A DNA stretch of 64,000 nt. Source: Nomia melanderi. Taxonomy: Eukaryota; Arthropoda; Insecta; Hymenoptera; Halictidae. The stretch lies in the NCBI RefSeq assembly GCF_051020985.1, contig NC_135003.1, forward strand, positions 3,496,001 through 3,560,000, in the 5' to 3' direction. The notes under the pieces are model-generated. The model did not search any database. It worked only from the letters and a program-made list of their open reading frames with translations, and had not been told where the DNA came from. Within the stretch, counting starts at the first letter, position 1. Each line of letters starts with the position of its first letter. Shown one piece after another: positions 15,001 through 27,697 of the stretch. Made by a program: the position numbers and the translations under genes.

Positions 15001-18000
15001 GAATAGGATTATCATTTTTACTGCACATGCAGTTTTTATTTGAAATTGATCGATATTATATTTGAAGTTCATATATATTAATTTAAAATTCATTTTACAT
15101 TAGCTAATGTTCTATTGAAAATTATTAAATTATATACTGAATAATACTTTTATCCAAATTTAGTGCCAATTCACAAGCAATACCCAGGGTACCAGTACTG
15201 CCATCGATGATTCCAGTATACTACCTTCCGGTTCCACAAACCAACGACCCTACAGTTTTATCGCCATTGCAAGAGAAACTCAGCCCACAGCAATCAATTC
15301 AACATCCACAAATAAATCCTTATAGTACGTATATTTTTGTTAAGAACTGACTATTGATTACATGGCAGGAAAGAAAATGTAGAATGATTAAAAAAATTAA
15401 AAAAATGGAAAAGTAATAACGATAAAAAACTTACTGAAAGTAGTTAAAAGCAAATTAAGTTTCACGACATATCATCTTATTAGTTTATGTAAATATTGTT
15501 CTGTTATGTTTAATACTTTGTAGCTTTTGTAGATTGTCTACTATCTTGTAAATTAAATTATCAAGTCATTTAACATATTATTGTTAACACTCCACTTTAT
15601 TGTTTGACGATAAGTTAGCTGTGGACCAATAGGAGCGACTCGTAACTTACTCTATAACATAAGAAAAAAATTAGTGAATATTTTTCTGAATATAATTATT
15701 TCACATTTTCATATTCAAACTTCGCTAGTTGTTTGTAGTGTGCAAATATTAAATTTCTTCTTTTTTATCTGTAAGTTTCAGTGTTTTCCATTTCCATCTT
15801 TCAATTTAATTCCTCTTTTAACTTTTCTCTCATTGTTAGAGTGACCAACAAGATCATGTAAAAGAATAAAATACTATAATCAGAACTAATGGATTAAGTA
15901 TTTTTAATCAATGTTACAGTGTTTGTGCCAGTGTCATACGTCACGACAACAATGGCTGGAGTGATCTGTCCTCCAGTGATCGGCGGTCCACCAGCAGGTA
16001 TGATGTACAGGCCATTCGTGATCCCAGAACAAACACCGATTCCTCGCGAAACTAACAACCAGCTAACTGTCGACAAGTGTTTGGAACGAAAACGACCAGC
16101 GAGCCAAGCGACAAGTGTCAAAGCAGAACCGGGCAGCATTATGGCAATGTCTGAATCCTCGAAAAAAGTGAGTTGACCGCATCCATACGATGTGTAGCTT
16201 GCACCTTGATACATTTGCTACCACCACTTGTTTCAGTAACAATTTTCTCAGTGGTGATATTCTATTAAATCCAACAAATTTTCGAAACAAAACATTGAAA
16301 AAGTGAAACTGAAAAGAGTTATTGGGTTCCTAAATATAATGCCGTATCTTCTAACTTTATCAAACAACATCTACAGCATTAATTTTATTTTCTTTCTGTA
16401 GATATGCAACAATATGACAATCTACCACGATATTGGTAGCGAACGTGTTGACCGAGCCATTCATTTGCCAAAGTAATTAAATGAAGAAAATGAAAAGTAA
16501 AAAAATCTGATGAAATTACATACATAAAAAATCGATTAAGCTTTTTTAAAATTTGACAAATTTTACGATGAAATTTGAAAATAGTCAAAGGATGGGGACA
16601 TTTTGACGTATGAATGGCTGAAATGATCCTTTTTATTGTCGTTACATTGGACGTTTAATAATAACCAGGTTCTATCGCCCGGTGAACTCTTTTCATCTTG
16701 CGTGAGCAACGATGGGGGTTGCTCGAGCTTAGTGGACGCTCCAACACCAGTTAATCAGAAGATTCACAAGCAGAACGATTATAACGTCGACGAATCGAGT
16801 TCCTCGAGCTTTTACAGCAGCTTCTTGTACAAGAGCAGTGACAGCAGCTGCAATCCCGACCAGAAACCAGCAGAGTACTTGCCGGAGGTGAGTCTTTGGA
16901 TCCTGCAAATCATCTATCGGGTGATTTAGTTCATATGATTTTTATATGATTTTATTATTATTTCGATTTCTTTCACTGTTTATATAAGTACATGGTATTG
17001 CTTCTGAAAATATTTCCTCAATCCAATGTATTCCTATTATATTTCATGTTATTATTACCTACATTTGTTTCTTTTCATGAGGATACTCGTCACAGGTTAC
17101 CACGGGAAAAATTGTTCAAGCATCGTCGTCTATTTTTCCCAGCATCATTATAATAATCATTGGGTCATCCCATAAATAATGCGATTTTTTATATTTCTTT
17201 CATCTTTAAAAGTAAAGATAAACAAAACATTTTTTACGAAATTATATTGTATAGATAGACAATTGATAGATAATGAACGAGAATATGTTTTAGATTGAAA
17301 ATAGTTTTGTTTATCTTCATTTTTAAAAATAAAAGAAATATAAAAAACGCATTATTCATGGGATAATGATAATATTATTATAACTTGGTTATTTATCTTA
17401 CATAAAATAAAATAGTCCTATTCGTTAATTCATGTATTATTTCTATTTAATGGGGTCAATGAATTAATCAGTATTTTATTAGGAAATAATGAATATATGC
17501 AAGAAAAAAACTTTCGAGTGCAAAGGGTTAATAAAAACAAATACTGATAATGTAACCAATACATTAACAAATCAAATTTCGTTTAACAATTTTAATTTAT
17601 AAATCATAATAATAAGCTCCAAATAAATGATTTAATAGCTCAAATAGCAAGGGATCAGTATAGAGTTACCTTATTTCTTTTCCGCTATTATTTAAAAAAT
17701 TTGCAGAAGGTTTCATATATTTTAAAAAATCTTCGTTCCCAAAGGGTTTATAGTAATATTAATAATTTTCATAGTTACCGTTTTATTATTTATAACATAG
17801 ACAATTGATTGGATCAAAGACTCAATTATTTCCAGGAGACCGTGAAACAGCATCAAGGTAAGCGAAGAAAAGAGCCGCCATGGCTCGAGGGCGTCCAATT
17901 AACACCAGAATTGATATACGAGTACCAAATCCACCCGAAGACATTGAACGAAGTGCTTCAAGCTGACATGGACGTCTTAAAAAATCTCGATCAGCCTTTG

Positions 18001-18848
18001 CTGGTGAACGATCAACTCGGCCAGCTCTACTTGGACCTAGAAGTCGAAGGGTTCGAAACGAAACTCGTCCTTGAAGACGGCATCACCTCCAGCGGAAGCG
18101 ACAGCGGAAGCAGTAACGGAAGCTGGACAGCGGGAACGATGTCGCAGGTAAAACACACTATTGAAGTTTTCTAGTAAGTTTGCGTACCATTACCTATATC
18201 CGTTTACCTTATAACAATTGTACACAATATTTACTTCTATCGAAGAAGAAAACAAGCATACGATATTACATGATTCTTTTATTATTAATACACCTCGACA
18301 TATTCAACATTCAATTCTCATTTCAGTGGAAATACGAATATTCACGTCACTGTAACATACAACTGAACACAAACGTTTGAATATAACTGTAACACACAGA
18401 TATGCATACGGACGCTTGTATCATTATTTTTATCGTGATATCCATGTTCGTATCATTAGTGTTAAATTTCAAAAAAAAAAGAAAGAAATGGAAGAGAAAA
18501 AGAAAAGAAAGAAAAGGGAGAGAGTATCATGAATCATCTAAATCACACGAATTCGCTCAGCATGGTTTCACGTCGGAAGTTTCTAACACTGTGCAACGTT
18601 TATTTGATACTCAAGGTGGACTTTTCCAATCAACCGTATAGTCCACACGATAGAAAAGGAAACGATTTTCTCAGTTTCGAAAGTTGATGGTAGAGATGGC
18701 GGTTCGTACTAAACGGGCAAGATGTTGTTTGCAGCAAAAGCATGGGACGAGAATGGTGAAGTACGGTAAACTCGTGATGATTCACGAAGAGAACGCCCCG
18801 TTGCCGCCTGCGCTGCCGCCGCAAACCGTGCCGTGCCCGCAGTTATAG
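1..18848 (+). CDS. per: period circadian protein (PER), 5'-truncated, 12 exons
   Basis: Transcriptional repressor of the circadian feedback loop; in insects it acts with TIM and/or CRY to inhibit CLOCK-CYCLE. Exons: 1-77, 3319-3503, 3849-4133, 5134-5280, 11427-11649, 13289-13671, 14532-14725, 15164-15324, 15920-16167, 16669-16887, 17836-18147, 18735-18848 (stop TAG). All junctions are GT-AG and keep phase, giving 848 aa of an expected protein of about 1.1 kb aa length class. Exon 1 carries FLVVTAQPVHSAYK. Exons 2-3 (about residues 26-140) encode PAS-B and its C-terminal strand region, with TTRHTATCHLSHVDPD, YFGYLPQDMVGRSLFDFYHP and LETEWSSFINPWTKKLEF. Exon 4 has DVSKRCKDLASFMENLL; exon 5 SSTETPPSYNQLNYNENI; exon 6 is Ser/Gly/Asn/Thr-rich and ends GHGVKRSGSHSWEGD. 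Exon 11 has PPWLEGVQLTPELIYEYQ and LVNDQLGQLYLDL, the conserved C-terminal block. The start codon and PAS-A lie upstream of the window. Exon ends are predicted by eye. Confidence 0.96.
78..3318 (+). other. per intron, 3.2 kb, between the pre-PAS-B and PAS-B exons
   Basis: The donor follows base 77 (AAAG, then GTAGTA) and the acceptor is CCGCAG before 3319; both sides are phase 1, rebuilding an Ala codon. The interior is AT-rich with no exon I can support. It holds one perfect CACGTG at 524-529, a GGCAAGGGGTTAA motif near 2597-2609 shared with other places in the window, and a purine-rich tract at 2984-3145. Confidence 0.7.
2984..3145 (+). repeat. purine-rich (GA-rich) low-complexity tract
   Basis: About 160 bases almost free of pyrimidine runs on the + strand, with many GAGAGAAAG-type units, lying about 170 bases before the PAS-B exon of per. 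Ser/Leu/Phe-rich open frames on the opposite strand are a by-product of this composition. Confidence 0.7.
5723..5976. mobile_element. TTAA-bounded MITE, piggyBac-like
   Basis: Ends are perfect inverted repeats, TTAACACTAAACGTA and its complement, with TTAA at both outer edges as expected for a piggyBac-type target-site duplication. It is about 254 bp, AT-rich, with no coding capacity, and lies in a per intron. Superfamily assignment rests only on the TTAA boundary and terminal repeat. Confidence 0.6.
8496..8565. repeat. AT/GT-rich microsatellite
   Basis: Imperfect run of TATATG/TACGTA/GTACAC units inside the large per intron. Confidence 0.7.
11700..12162. mobile_element. TTAA-bounded MITE (outer element of a nested pair)
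   Basis: The left end TTAACACTAAACTGCCAAA matches the complement of the right end TTAACACTAAAACTACCAA with one gap and one mismatch. Its left end resembles that of the 5723-5976 element, so they probably belong to one family. A second TTAA-bounded element sits inside it; without that insert it would be about 215 bp. It lies 50 bases after a per exon. Confidence 0.55.
11755..12002. mobile_element. TTAA-bounded MITE nested in another MITE
   Basis: The left end TTAACACATTGAATGC pairs with the complement of the right end, TTAACCCGTTGAATGC (13 of 16 bases). TTAA at both edges. About 248 bp, no coding capacity, contained wholly within the 11700-12162 element. Confidence 0.5.
12229..12585. mobile_element. 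TTAA-bounded MITE, piggyBac-like
   Basis: The left end TTAACCCTTTGGATAC pairs with the complement of the right end, TTAAGCCTTTGGATAC (15 of 16). About 357 bp. It lies 66 bases after the nested pair, in the same per intron (11650-13288). A further decayed copy of the TTAACACTAGAA end is seen at about 12718-12738. Confidence 0.6.
17162..17369. mobile_element. mariner-like MITE with very long inverted arms
   Basis: The left arm (17165-17228) and right arm (17303-17366) are inverted copies over about 62 bases with only a few mismatches, around a 75-base centre. The outer sequence GGTCATCCCATAAATAATGC is typical of mariner-family termini. There is no transposase frame. It sits in a per intron, so the transcribed RNA could fold into a long hairpin. 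Confidence 0.65.
17511..17531. mobile_element. solo end of a TTAA-bounded MITE
   Basis: These 21 bases, complement beginning TTAACCCTTTGCACTCGAAA, are identical to the right end of the element at 63180-63397. No matching left end is visible upstream, so this is probably a truncated copy. Confidence 0.5.
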
Positions 18849-19098
18849 GATCAATGTTGTGACGACCAATTCGTGACGAGACGCCGTGTTCAGGTTCGAA
18901 AGTGTCGTCTGCGATGCCGTGCTTCGAATTTGTGTCTGGTGCTTAAAGTTCAATTGGCCGCTGCGTACAATTCCGACGCCGGATGAACTGCTTTTTGTTT
19001 CTTTCCACTGCAAAACACCTTCACATTTCGATTTCGAGGCAGATTAAATTGTCTATGCCGCGAATTTGTAAATTTACGAACAATTTTACATTTATCAT

Positions 19099-19101
19099 TA
19101 C

Positions 19102-19134
<33 letters not shown>

Positions 19135-19148
19135 CATGATTATTATTG
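19099..19148. repeat. (ATT)n microsatellite
   Basis: About 15 ATT/TTA units, nearly uninterrupted, downstream of per. Confidence 0.9.
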
Positions 19149-19191
19149 CTAATAGCTTTTCTAATAATTTTAGTTATTTTGTAAGACGTAA

Positions 19192-19625
19192 ACAGGGTGT
19201 CCTGTAATTGGCGATGTAACGGGGATGGAATTCATTTTATATGAAACAAAAAATTGAAAATGTTGGAGGAAATATTTTTATTTGAGAATACTTTTTCGAG
19301 GATATTGTGATTGGAAACTTCAGTGGCTGCATAAAAAGATAAGTAAAAAATGTAATATGAAATTTCCTTGATAGAAACTTTGTTCGACTTTTGCGAAAAT
19401 GGAGTCTCAAGTAACAAAATTTTACCATATATTTTTTACTTAGTTTTTCACGTGAAGTGACCTGTAAACTGTATTACGTGCATTTAGCAAAATGCATGCG
19501 TGCTCGATAAACGTTCATCCTCTATTTTCTCGAAAATAGTATTTCAAATGAAAAACTTTAATTTGTTTTTTTCATGTACAATGATACCTTTTCTGATTGA
19601 ATCATTAATCACAAGACACCCTGTA
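19192..19625. mobile_element. terminal-inverted-repeat element with ACAGGGTGTC ends
   Basis: The left end ACAGGGTGTCCTGTAATT pairs with the complement of the right end, ACAGGGTGTCTTGTGATT (16 of 18). About 434 bp. Short frames inside show no recognisable transposase. Class is not determined beyond a DNA-transposon-like non-autonomous element. Confidence 0.55.
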
Positions 19626-21200
19626 CATTTGGTTATTCTCTTTAGACATATGTTATCAATTTATTGACTATCATTACCGAATTGCGGATATTGAAGCAAA
19701 TTTACACGCTGATAGACCAGATTCTTCAAATTCGCGAAAAGAGTAAAAAACAGAAGTTTATTTCTGTCATTCAAATTGACATTCAGTCATGGAACTCGAT
19801 CGAAATTCCGATCTTATGGTCTTCTATATACTTACATATACAAACACGCCAAAATCCGCAGTCCACTCTCCACCACCGTAATCATCCGTTTACCATTTAT
19901 GTAACTTTTACTTTGAGACATTCTAACGAGTATTGTTTCCTCAGAGAAATTCGAGGACAAAGATTTACATACACTTTAACTGCCTCAGAGCGCATCTTCT
20001 CCCGTCACCGAATAGTCAATTCACGCATTTAGAAATAGGTTAGATTTAAACAATAAGGAAACGATAAGATAACGAGAATCGTACGAGATAGGACTTAGCC
20101 TGTTAAAACATTCAGTTCCTTTTTCCTCCTCGAAACGAAACTCGGCGCGAGTTGTCCGCCGCACGCGCGTCGTCGCTCATCGTTGGTGGCGATTTCTAGA
20201 GACAAGCTCGACGATCCTTGCAGGTAGGGGAAGAAAGTCAAAAACAAAAGGAGACGAGCTAATTAAATAAACTATTACTGCGGTTACGAGGTTCCTGTTA
20301 TCGAGCCGACATTGTCGTTCACACAATTGTCTCCGGAATGAAACCGCGTTCCCTTTTCAATGATACGTTCTTCCTATATAACACGATCGACGGATCCTCA
20401 TTGTCCGGACAAAGCATGTACTCTGTTGGAAAGTCTGTCGGCTGCACAACCTTTTAATATAGATTTGAGCGAAATGAGTACGGAGAACGGATTTGTCGAC
20501 TAGTGTAATTTTCATTATTCGGAAAATCGAGTCCAAGTTTCTCCTTTCTTAACCCGGCATCGCCCGTCCAATAACCGTAATTCATAATCGAACGGTTCGC
20601 TTAATGATTTCGGATAGAATTGTTGCTTTCTTTATCGGGTTCTGCGGAAAGTTCTTTCGTTTATATTGGATTAAACAGATTGGATTTTTTTAATTTGGGA
20701 TGTAGGTTGATCGGTTCAAAATTTCATTGATTTATAAACCCTTTGTTGTATTATTTACCTTTGTCTCTAAAGCTTGTGTGGCATCTTACTATCAACAATT
20801 TGGAAAGAACGCAAAGAAATTTTGTATTGTATTGTAAATTCAGTTTACTTTGAAGATGGTAAATTGGGAATAGCAAAATAGTTTTTTACTTTGATTCACT
20901 GAAGAACGTTAATTTTTATTAAATTAATCTAGCAATCTTCATCGCAAGTCTCACTCGTCATTGTATGGCAAGGGATTAATGAATTTTGATTGGTTTTTAA
21001 TAGTAATAATGAAAATCAATTTCTACCTGATTTTCATTATTGAAATAGTTTTGTTATATTGATCGATGTAGATCCTGTATTTTGCGAGCTTATAGATAAA
21101 ATATTCTTTCCTCTTGTTTTCCTTTCTTTTTATCGTGATATTGGTGAATACCTTTTTTATTTCTACAGCGAAGAGGATTTTTATATTTTAACTTGCTCGG

Positions 21201-21456
21201 TTAACCCTCGGAAGGCGGACCTTTTTTACGACTTTATGAGCTGCGATAACTTGAACCATACAAATTGTTTTTTCTTTTCTTTACTTTTTTTTTAAATATT
21301 TCATTTAAACGTGGTTTTACGGAATGTGTGATACTTGTCATTAAATCTGATATAACTAACTAAGAATGCAAATTCAGTGTAAATAAGTAAGAAGTTAAGT
21401 GACATGTTTAAAACACTGGGTGAAAATGAATCCAGTCACCGCCGTCGAAGGGTTAA
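21201..21456. mobile_element. TTAA-bounded MITE, piggyBac-like
   Basis: The left end TTAACCCTCGGAAGGCGG pairs with the complement of the right end, TTAACCCTTCGACGGCGG (15 of 18). TTAA at both edges, 256 bp, no coding capacity. Confidence 0.55.
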
Positions 21457-22017
21457 ACACTTTTTTCATTCGAGTTAGTTTAATATCATGCGATTGCCTT
21501 AAAATTGAATAATAACGAAACATTTCGCAGAACCTGATCTTACATCATTTTGCATTAAATAAGAATAAATTCATTTATCGATTAATTGCAATACATTTGA
21601 TTTAATATTGACATTTTTAAATACACGCAATAATTCTTTCGAAGTGGGACCAAAAACAATGAGGTTAATCAGCTGTGAACGTATGGCGTCCGATTATACC
21701 GCGGAATATAAGCTCTGTTAAACAATTGTAAATTGGATTTTATGATCATCGGAACACGAAGACGTGTTCGATAAAATATATTGATAGTTTTTATAAAAAA
21801 GAAAGACGAAAAAAGAATAGTAAATTTATAACGGTTTCTAAAGGTTGTTTCTGACTTTATTAATCCTCTAGTAAATCCTAATCTTTTCGGATCTGTCGAA
21901 TGAAATCATATGCGAACATCTTTGCTACATCTTTTTCCAGCGTCATTTAAGAGGGACTTTTTATATTTATATTCCTATAGATATTTTTACAATTTCTCTT
22001 GCACGAAATTGTATTGT

Positions 22018-22113
22018 CGCCTTCATCGTGAAGCAGAACTGAAAAGATTACTTGAAGAAGAACATCCCGAGGTCTTGAATGCTAGAATTTATACGATCGA
22101 AAAGTATTTTATA
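22018..22113 (+). other. possible coding fragment or orphan exon, unknown function
   Basis: A frame here reads RLHREAELKRLLEEEHPEV and continues LNARIYTIEKY, a charged helix-like stretch unlike the translation of surrounding AT-rich DNA. I do not recognise the family. No flanking exon with compatible splice sites was found, so it may be an exon of an unseen gene, a relic of one, or chance. The bounds are approximate. Confidence 0.25.
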
Positions 22114-25100
22114 TACCATCTGTTTGTACACAGAATATATTTACGATTTATGGATAAGCGATACAGGCGTCGAGTGATTCGAAAGCTATGAGAAATATTT
22201 TGTATACCAGTGAACCGCGGTAATCATTCAAAACTCGGCCAGTCCGCTGAGAAGACCGCCATGTTTTTTCTACATAGGTTAAATGAGAAGTAATACCTTC
22301 GATTTTATAATTTTTACAAATATCAAAATACGTTAATGAAAGTAACACAAAAATAATGTATCTCTAATTTGTCATTTTATCATGTTACTTTCGTTCTGTC
22401 ATTTTTAATTTACTGTGCAGGAAATTAATAACTTTCGAGTCTTTACAAGTCTTTATTAGTTTCTAACTGCTGGATAAAATGTAAAAAAAAATATTTCAAA
22501 TAATATTTAAAATCTTAACCGATTAAAAATGTTCATATTTTAATAAAAATACTTTAATGTAGAGATTTAAATTTCTATTCCAAACTCACTTTTTGCCAAG
22601 AAAATTTTTAAGAAAGAATAATATTATGATGCAAACGCAGTGAAAATTGAAAATAGCAAATAACAAAATAAAATTCGAGAGTTATTTTCATTTTTCATTA
22701 AATAAAATATTTACTTTTTCAGTAAAAATGTTTAAATCTTTGTAAAAATTCTGAAACCGTTGTAAAAATGAAAAAAATCTTACACAAATTTTGATTATAA
22801 AATCGGAGGAATTAGTTGGCATTTATTTTCCGTAGATAGGAACCAAGAACGAAGCCGTTTTTCTCGTCCTGAAAAATATCGTGATCTAGTCCGCATTGTA
22901 TAAAGTAGCTGCAGCTCGGTTGCTGTTCAGGGCTTCGTGTAGAAACTGACGTTGATGTCTTGAGGAGGAACAATGATAAAAAACAATTAGCGAGAGAAAG
23001 CCTCGTTCGTTTCTACATGAAATCATGAAGCACGATATGTGCACCTCGGACCATTGAAGAGAATGCATCGTACTGAGTTTTGTAAACTAATTAATTTTCT
23101 ATTACGATATTTCGTACGAAATATTTTGCTATCTCTTAAGAGGCTTGAGAAATGTTGGTACGAACAATTATAACGTATTTAGAATTTTAAAAAACAAAGT
23201 ATATGTATATATAGTATTTTCTGAAATACACTGCTGTTCAGAAATATTTAATCACTTTTTAGATAAACACTGAACAAGTCTTTTGTACACTTGAAATTAA
23301 GGAAAACGGTTTATTTAAAAGTGAGAATTGTAAATGTCAATGTTCGTAGCAGGACTATGAACATTGTAGCTGATAAATTATTTTTTAACACTAGCGTGGG
23401 AATAAATGATATGGACAAAAGGTTTTATTGTATGTAATCTACTACATTTAAATAATAAGTTGTAGATTATTAATTTGTGTGAATGTGATTATCATTTTGA
23501 AACGGAAATTCTACGGTTTACTCTGTTATTTATATGTCACAAATGTTATATATTTTATATAACCGTAATGAATGCAAACAAATGATCTCATATAACAGCA
23601 CACTTTTTCCAAACTGTTGTATACGTTTACGTAAAAACGATTATGTAACACTGCAAAATGTGTCAATATGGAAGCACAAGGTTTATAATTAACGATGCAA
23701 ATATCTTCTCTCCAATGAAATTCTAAATACGTTGTATCGTTATATTGCCTTCTTAAGCAGATCGTCCTTATTCTATACAAATAATTAATAATAATATCGT
23801 TTAGTAATTACTATTTTTTAGAATTAAAATGCATAGAATTTAATAATCATTATTGTCGTCGTATTCAATTTACAATGACTATTGTAATAAGTATAGAACG
23901 AATTTTTTTATAAACCTGAATGTACTCGAGTCTCAGGTGCCAAAATAGGTTTAATTTTTCGAAGTTTTATTCGCTTTATTTGCGACGATCATGTTACGAT
24001 AGCACAAAAGTTTTGTGATTTTCTTCAATAGCGATCGTCGAAATAGTTTTTATACATACACGCGTGATTAAATAAATAAATAGATAAATAAATAAATACG
24101 CTCACATGTTTAATGTGTACGTGTGTATTTATTTATTACGATGAGGTCCGCGCGTATTTCCTTGAACTACCAAGGTATTGAAAAAGTGAAACGAGTGCCA
24201 CTAGCGTGTAACGTTGATGAGATAAACTACAAAGTACAAGAAACGGATTTTATATCAAAACTTTCTCGCGCATACTTTTATTTTTTACAATACCATATTT
24301 CTTTTCTCGCAATTAGGAACAATGAAATGAGCAAAAACATATCTAATGACAACTATTTATTTCTTATTAAAGTCATTTTGAATTATTTAGAAGAATTTTA
24401 GTAAAATTATTTAACGAAGTGTCAATGGCATTAATGTATTGCTCGACTGTATTTATTTTTAATCTCCTAAATCCCGTGGAATGTTCTTCTGTTTTCGAAC
24501 ATAATAAAATTACAGATTTCATATGAAACGATCGACTTCTACACGAATAACGTTTTATTGTATGCAATTATAATAATTATAAATTTGTATAAATTTTTAT
24601 AATAGTTTTTAAGTATACTGTATACAAATCCTAAATGAATTGTAAAATATAAGAACTATTATTCACTTTTATTTCTAGATTAGATTGTGCGTTATGGCTT
24701 AAAAGTTTGAGATCACTTGTTTAACGAAAAAGAACAATACTTCAAGTAAATAAACTTACATGTATGACTGTGGAACAATGATAAACGCGTGAGAATTTTA
24801 TAAATTTGATTATTCTCCACTTATTTGCTTTCACAAGTTATGAAAATTAGAAATGATCTGAAACTTTCGAGTAACATTCCAGTACAAACAAAATTTTTAT
24901 TAATATAACTTTCAGCAACGTTCAACGTGAATTATTACAAAATAAAAACTTGAAAGAAAACAGTAGAATTTTCCACAGAAACTGGACAGCAAGTCCAACT
25001 TCGCTGTCGAGCGAACGGCAATGTAGAAATAAAATGAAACTGAAATGGTTCGACGAGTTGGTAAAACTGAAAAAATTCTGTTAGAGAAAATGTCTGTCGC

Positions 25101-27404
25101 ATCGTGTCTTATGACTCACGGAAACGAACGATACTCGTGCAGTTTGCCATTTCCCGCAAAGTACAAAATGTCAGAATATTGACCGATTCTGGTATCCAAC
25201 AAATGAACAGACCTGTCACATGGTTGCTCCACTTATTCTTTTTTATCTTCTCCAGACGATCCGTGCGTTCGATATCCAAATCTCTGTACTGCAAATCTGA
25301 TGCTCAATAATTATCCGCTAGATAAACGTAGACTGCACGAGAGTCTTACCATTCGCTGACGCGCGATTGTTTCCGTAGTCGATCGAAGTAATCTTAAACT
25401 TATCTTGTCACACAGGAAGCTGTATTGTAAATGCGTAATAATAGTAATAGCAATATACGAATCATTTATACTGATGTAAATCTGTTTTGTGCATTCCTGT
25501 TCACCGATCTGTGTACTTACTTATTTCTTCTTCCCCGTTGTGCGCTAACGAAAGAGTACGCATTAGAGGTTGAATATATACATATATATATATATATTTT
25601 TTTTTGGACGAATAAAATATATTTAATCATTCCTCGTCCCTCGTCATTTGTTAATACGTTTATTATTAAATCGACGTCTATGAAGTCAACACGGAATTCA
25701 AATCCTTTCACCAAGATTACGGAGAAAATATTAGATTGGTGAATGTGAAAATGTTCCACTTGAAGAGTAAAAATGTTTTTTTTTATTTTCTGAGCATTTT
25801 ACTTATTTGATTTTACCTTTAGTGAGTTGTGCTTATGAGTTGCGCTTTTTAATAAAAGAATCCAGCTATTTTTATTTCTAAGAATAGATAATATATGTAG
25901 AAAAATCAGAACTAATCATTTCTTTTTAAGGAACTATGATTATTTGAGGCTTTCTCAATTCTTTAGATATTGAGCGAATGTTGCGAAGTTGTATAAAGGT
26001 AGAAAATATAAATCAATTTAAATCAATTTTATATTGTTTGTAAAAGATTGGGGGAATTAATTAATATTTATCACTGCCAAGTAGTTAATATAGATTACAT
26101 ATCGAAATCATAAATGTATTTTTTTCCTAATTTTGCTAAACTGCAAATCAAGACGTATTAGTTAAGCATAGTCAACGTGTGTTGTATAGTTTTAGATTTT
26201 CATGTTTATCAATTTTAATAGTTAAATGGTTTTAAGTAAATAATATTATGGGAACAAATATCTTATTCTGAATATTTTTAAAGATTCGTGTACCTAAAGT
26301 TTCTTAATAAATTAATTTTCTGGAACGCATTTTTTACTTTTTTTCACTTTTATGCTGCACACACCTTAAGAAGGGAACTTTCTTTCTATTTTTAATCGAC
26401 AATTTCATATACACCAATCCAATACACCAGTCACGATTTATTATAATATCTATATACTTATTTCATTCCAAAGAGATTCATTTTTAAACTCTTACTGTAC
26501 AAATTACTTTTTAGTCCTAATTGAAAAATTGTGACACTTACGCTTGAACCATATAGTTCTGAAAATCTTAATTAAGAATTTTTAATTCTTTACTGAATGA
26601 AAATTGTATTATAATGTTTATTATAATACACACTTTCTTAATTTTATCACACTTTACAATTAAAGAATAAATGTATTTAATTCATTTATTGTAAATATTA
26701 TTGTCACACTGTAAGAATTACTTTTTGATCTTGTCTTAAATGTTTCACACGAGTGTCAATGATATAGCAGTCAATGTAGTCAATGTTCTGTGAGGGAAAA
26801 GGATGCAATAACGTTCTATGTTATGCATAACAATAAAATGTTTATTTTATATTTTGTTCAGCTATCTTATTGAATAAGATGAAAGAAAAAAAAATATTGT
26901 AGGTACGACTAATCTAAACCTTCTTGTATTCTTAAATATAATTTATATTATCAAGAAGCAACTTTTATTTCTTGACTGCGTGTAACGAACGAACGACGGA
27001 ATTGAAGAAAATACAGATTGTTGAGCAGTTTCATTACTACAGTATCGAATGTTTTATATTTTTCTCAATGAAATTACAACTTCGTTAAAAGAGTAGGTAA
27101 TACATTATCAGATTATAATATTATCACACATGTTACCTTTGTACGTCTTCGTTAATATTGAAATACACTATATCTATGGATAAATGTAAAAAAGAAGAAA
27201 ACAACGTGTTGGTTTTTATTATAATTCCTATTCGTATTGGATATTAAACTCTTGTCTCCTAATAATTTATAATTAATTTCAGAGTAAAAACTTTAATCTT
27301 CAAAATTTTAATTCTTTCACGTAAAATGATCATTGTTAGACTGTGGGTGTTTATATATTCAATATGTTCTGTTGTAATCTAGAACTTATTGCAGCAATGG
27401 TTAT

Positions 27405-27697
27405 TTAATACATTCACGACCACGCGTCACATAAATATGTGTAACGCTGTTGATCACCGTTGCTATGATAACATTAACATATATTTGGCATATGTTATAT
27501 TGTTGCTTTGGCTATATCAAACCATCACACATGTATGACATTTGTGTAAAATGCTTTGTTTGGTTTTTATTGTACATTAACTATATTTTTAACGAGTAAA
27601 AATTAGACGAATAACGTATCACGTGAACCAATTGCAAGAAAGGCACGGTTCCACAGTAAAAGCATTTAAAATTTGACCGTGGTCGTGAACGTATTAA
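27405..27697. mobile_element. TTAA-bounded MITE, piggyBac-like
   Basis: The left end TTAATACATTCACGACCACG pairs with the complement of the right end, TTAATACGTTCACGACCACG (19 of 20). 293 bp, TTAA at both edges, no coding capacity. It lies just beyond the 3' end of the SLC5 transporter gene. Confidence 0.65.

Noticed and set aside
19232..19428. Two overlapping - strand frames within the 19192-19625 element
   Set aside because: No transposase motif; AT-rich low-complexity translation.
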